From assembly GCA_016711045.1 (NCBI GenBank), contig JADJTT010000014.1:62001-126000 (forward strand): 64,000 nucleotides of DNA. Direction: 5' to 3'. The position numbers and the translations under genes were made by a program. Within the stretch, counting starts at the first letter, position 1. Every line of letters starts with the position of its first letter. Origin of the DNA: Saprospirales bacterium (lineage in GTDB: Bacteria > Bacteroidota > Bacteroidia > Chitinophagales > Saprospiraceae). Below the pieces are notes generated by a model, which was not told the DNA's origin, ran no database searches, and saw only the letters and a program-made list of their open reading frames with translations. Shown one piece after another: positions 63,779-64,000 of the stretch.

Positions 63779-64000
63779 TCATTGCTTTCGAATCATTTCA
63801 ACTTTTACAAGCCCGGTATTAATTTCAATTTTTTTCAGAAATTGCTCCTCATAGTAATAATAATTTGTTCGGCCTTTTGAATTGATCTTGCTGTATTTGG
63901 TTAGTTCATTGGACTTGATCGCATTGAAGTCGCCGGCTTCTTCTGAATAGACCACGGAGATACCTACGGGCTCTTCAAAGATCATCTTCAGGGCGGAGTA
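63779..64000 (-). CDS. C-terminal part of an uncharacterised protein running off the window
   Basis: About 73 codons (ending KIEINTGLVKVEMIRKQ) open to the right edge, with in-frame residues YSALK before the first internal Met. A repeated YYYYEEQFLKK segment suggests beta-strand or low-complexity character. No family is recognisable from this fragment. Confidence 0.5.
   Translation of the reverse strand, partial: YSALKMIFEEPVGISVVYSEEAGDFNAIKSNELTKYSKINSKGRTNYYYYEEQFLKKIEINTGLVKVEMIRKQ

Noticed and set aside
1..64000. tRNA, rRNA, integrase or transposase genes
   Set aside because: I looked for typical tRNA T-loops, rRNA-like blocks and recombinase motifs and found none that I can support.

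Overview
The window looks like chromosomal DNA of a Bacteroidota bacterium, most likely of the Saprospiraceae/Lewinella/Haliscomenobacter type. The evidence is: several type IX secretion (T9SS) cargo proteins with C-terminal sorting domains, a giant beta-helix/HYR-type surface protein, a SusC-like TonB-dependent receptor with a carboxypeptidase-regulatory-like N-terminus, many lipoproteins with a late lipobox, weak or absent Shine-Dalgarno sites, and TAnnTTTG-type -7 promoter elements. I saw no rRNA, tRNA, CRISPR array, integrase or transposase. The genus is an inference.

Layout. 0.1-7.8 kb (+): a KAS III-like enzyme and an acyl-CoA ligase, a Cys-rich lipoprotein, an outer-membrane barrel, an alpha/beta hydrolase lipoprotein, an orphan P-loop/DRTGG protein and a phosphoesterase. 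8-18.1 kb (+): one surface protein of about 3,370 residues. 18.2-23.4 kb: a transsulfuration enzyme, rluD overlapping a LuxC-like acyl-CoA reductase, and a T9SS pseudo-esterase. 23.5-28.5 kb (-): a broken TonB receptor, then a tight methyltransferase/PAP2/ZIP operon. 28.7-38 kb: glmM, cysteine desulfurase, lipoprotein, barrel, S41 protease, SDR, bestrophin, dapB and a nuclease-fold protein. 38-42 kb: small secreted proteins, a patatin, a 22-23 bp tandem array and a T9SS cupredoxin protein. 42-51.5 kb: smc, trmH, a periplasmic-binding-fold lipoprotein overlapping guaA, an FtsX-like permease and thioredoxin. 51.5-58.9 kb: a DUF4256 gene between palindromic repeats, katG, a U32 peptidase and a B12-type radical SAM protein. 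58.9-64 kb: a more AT-rich stretch with a large inverted-repeat element, BrkB/YihY, an AI-2E family transporter, a truncated amino-acid permease and an HPF-like protein, followed by a 4-TM membrane protein coupled to a ten-haem cytochrome c.

A sequence-wide peculiarity affects interpretation. At least 14 positions need exactly one extra base to restore a well-conserved protein. In 13 of them the missing base belongs to an existing run of 2-5 identical bases. In the other it would turn a single G into GG. No case needs a base removed. This points to consensus homopolymer deletions rather than gene decay, so these genes are annotated as single units. The stop codon inside the TonB receptor (a substitution) and the truncated permease do not fit this pattern and may be real lesions.

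No obvious new defence or biosynthetic system stands out. The most interesting candidates are the 4-TM/decahaem cytochrome pair, the KAS III-like enzyme lacking two of three catalytic residues, the T9SS hydrolase lacking its nucleophile, and the unusually dense collection of intergenic palindromes and tandem repeats.
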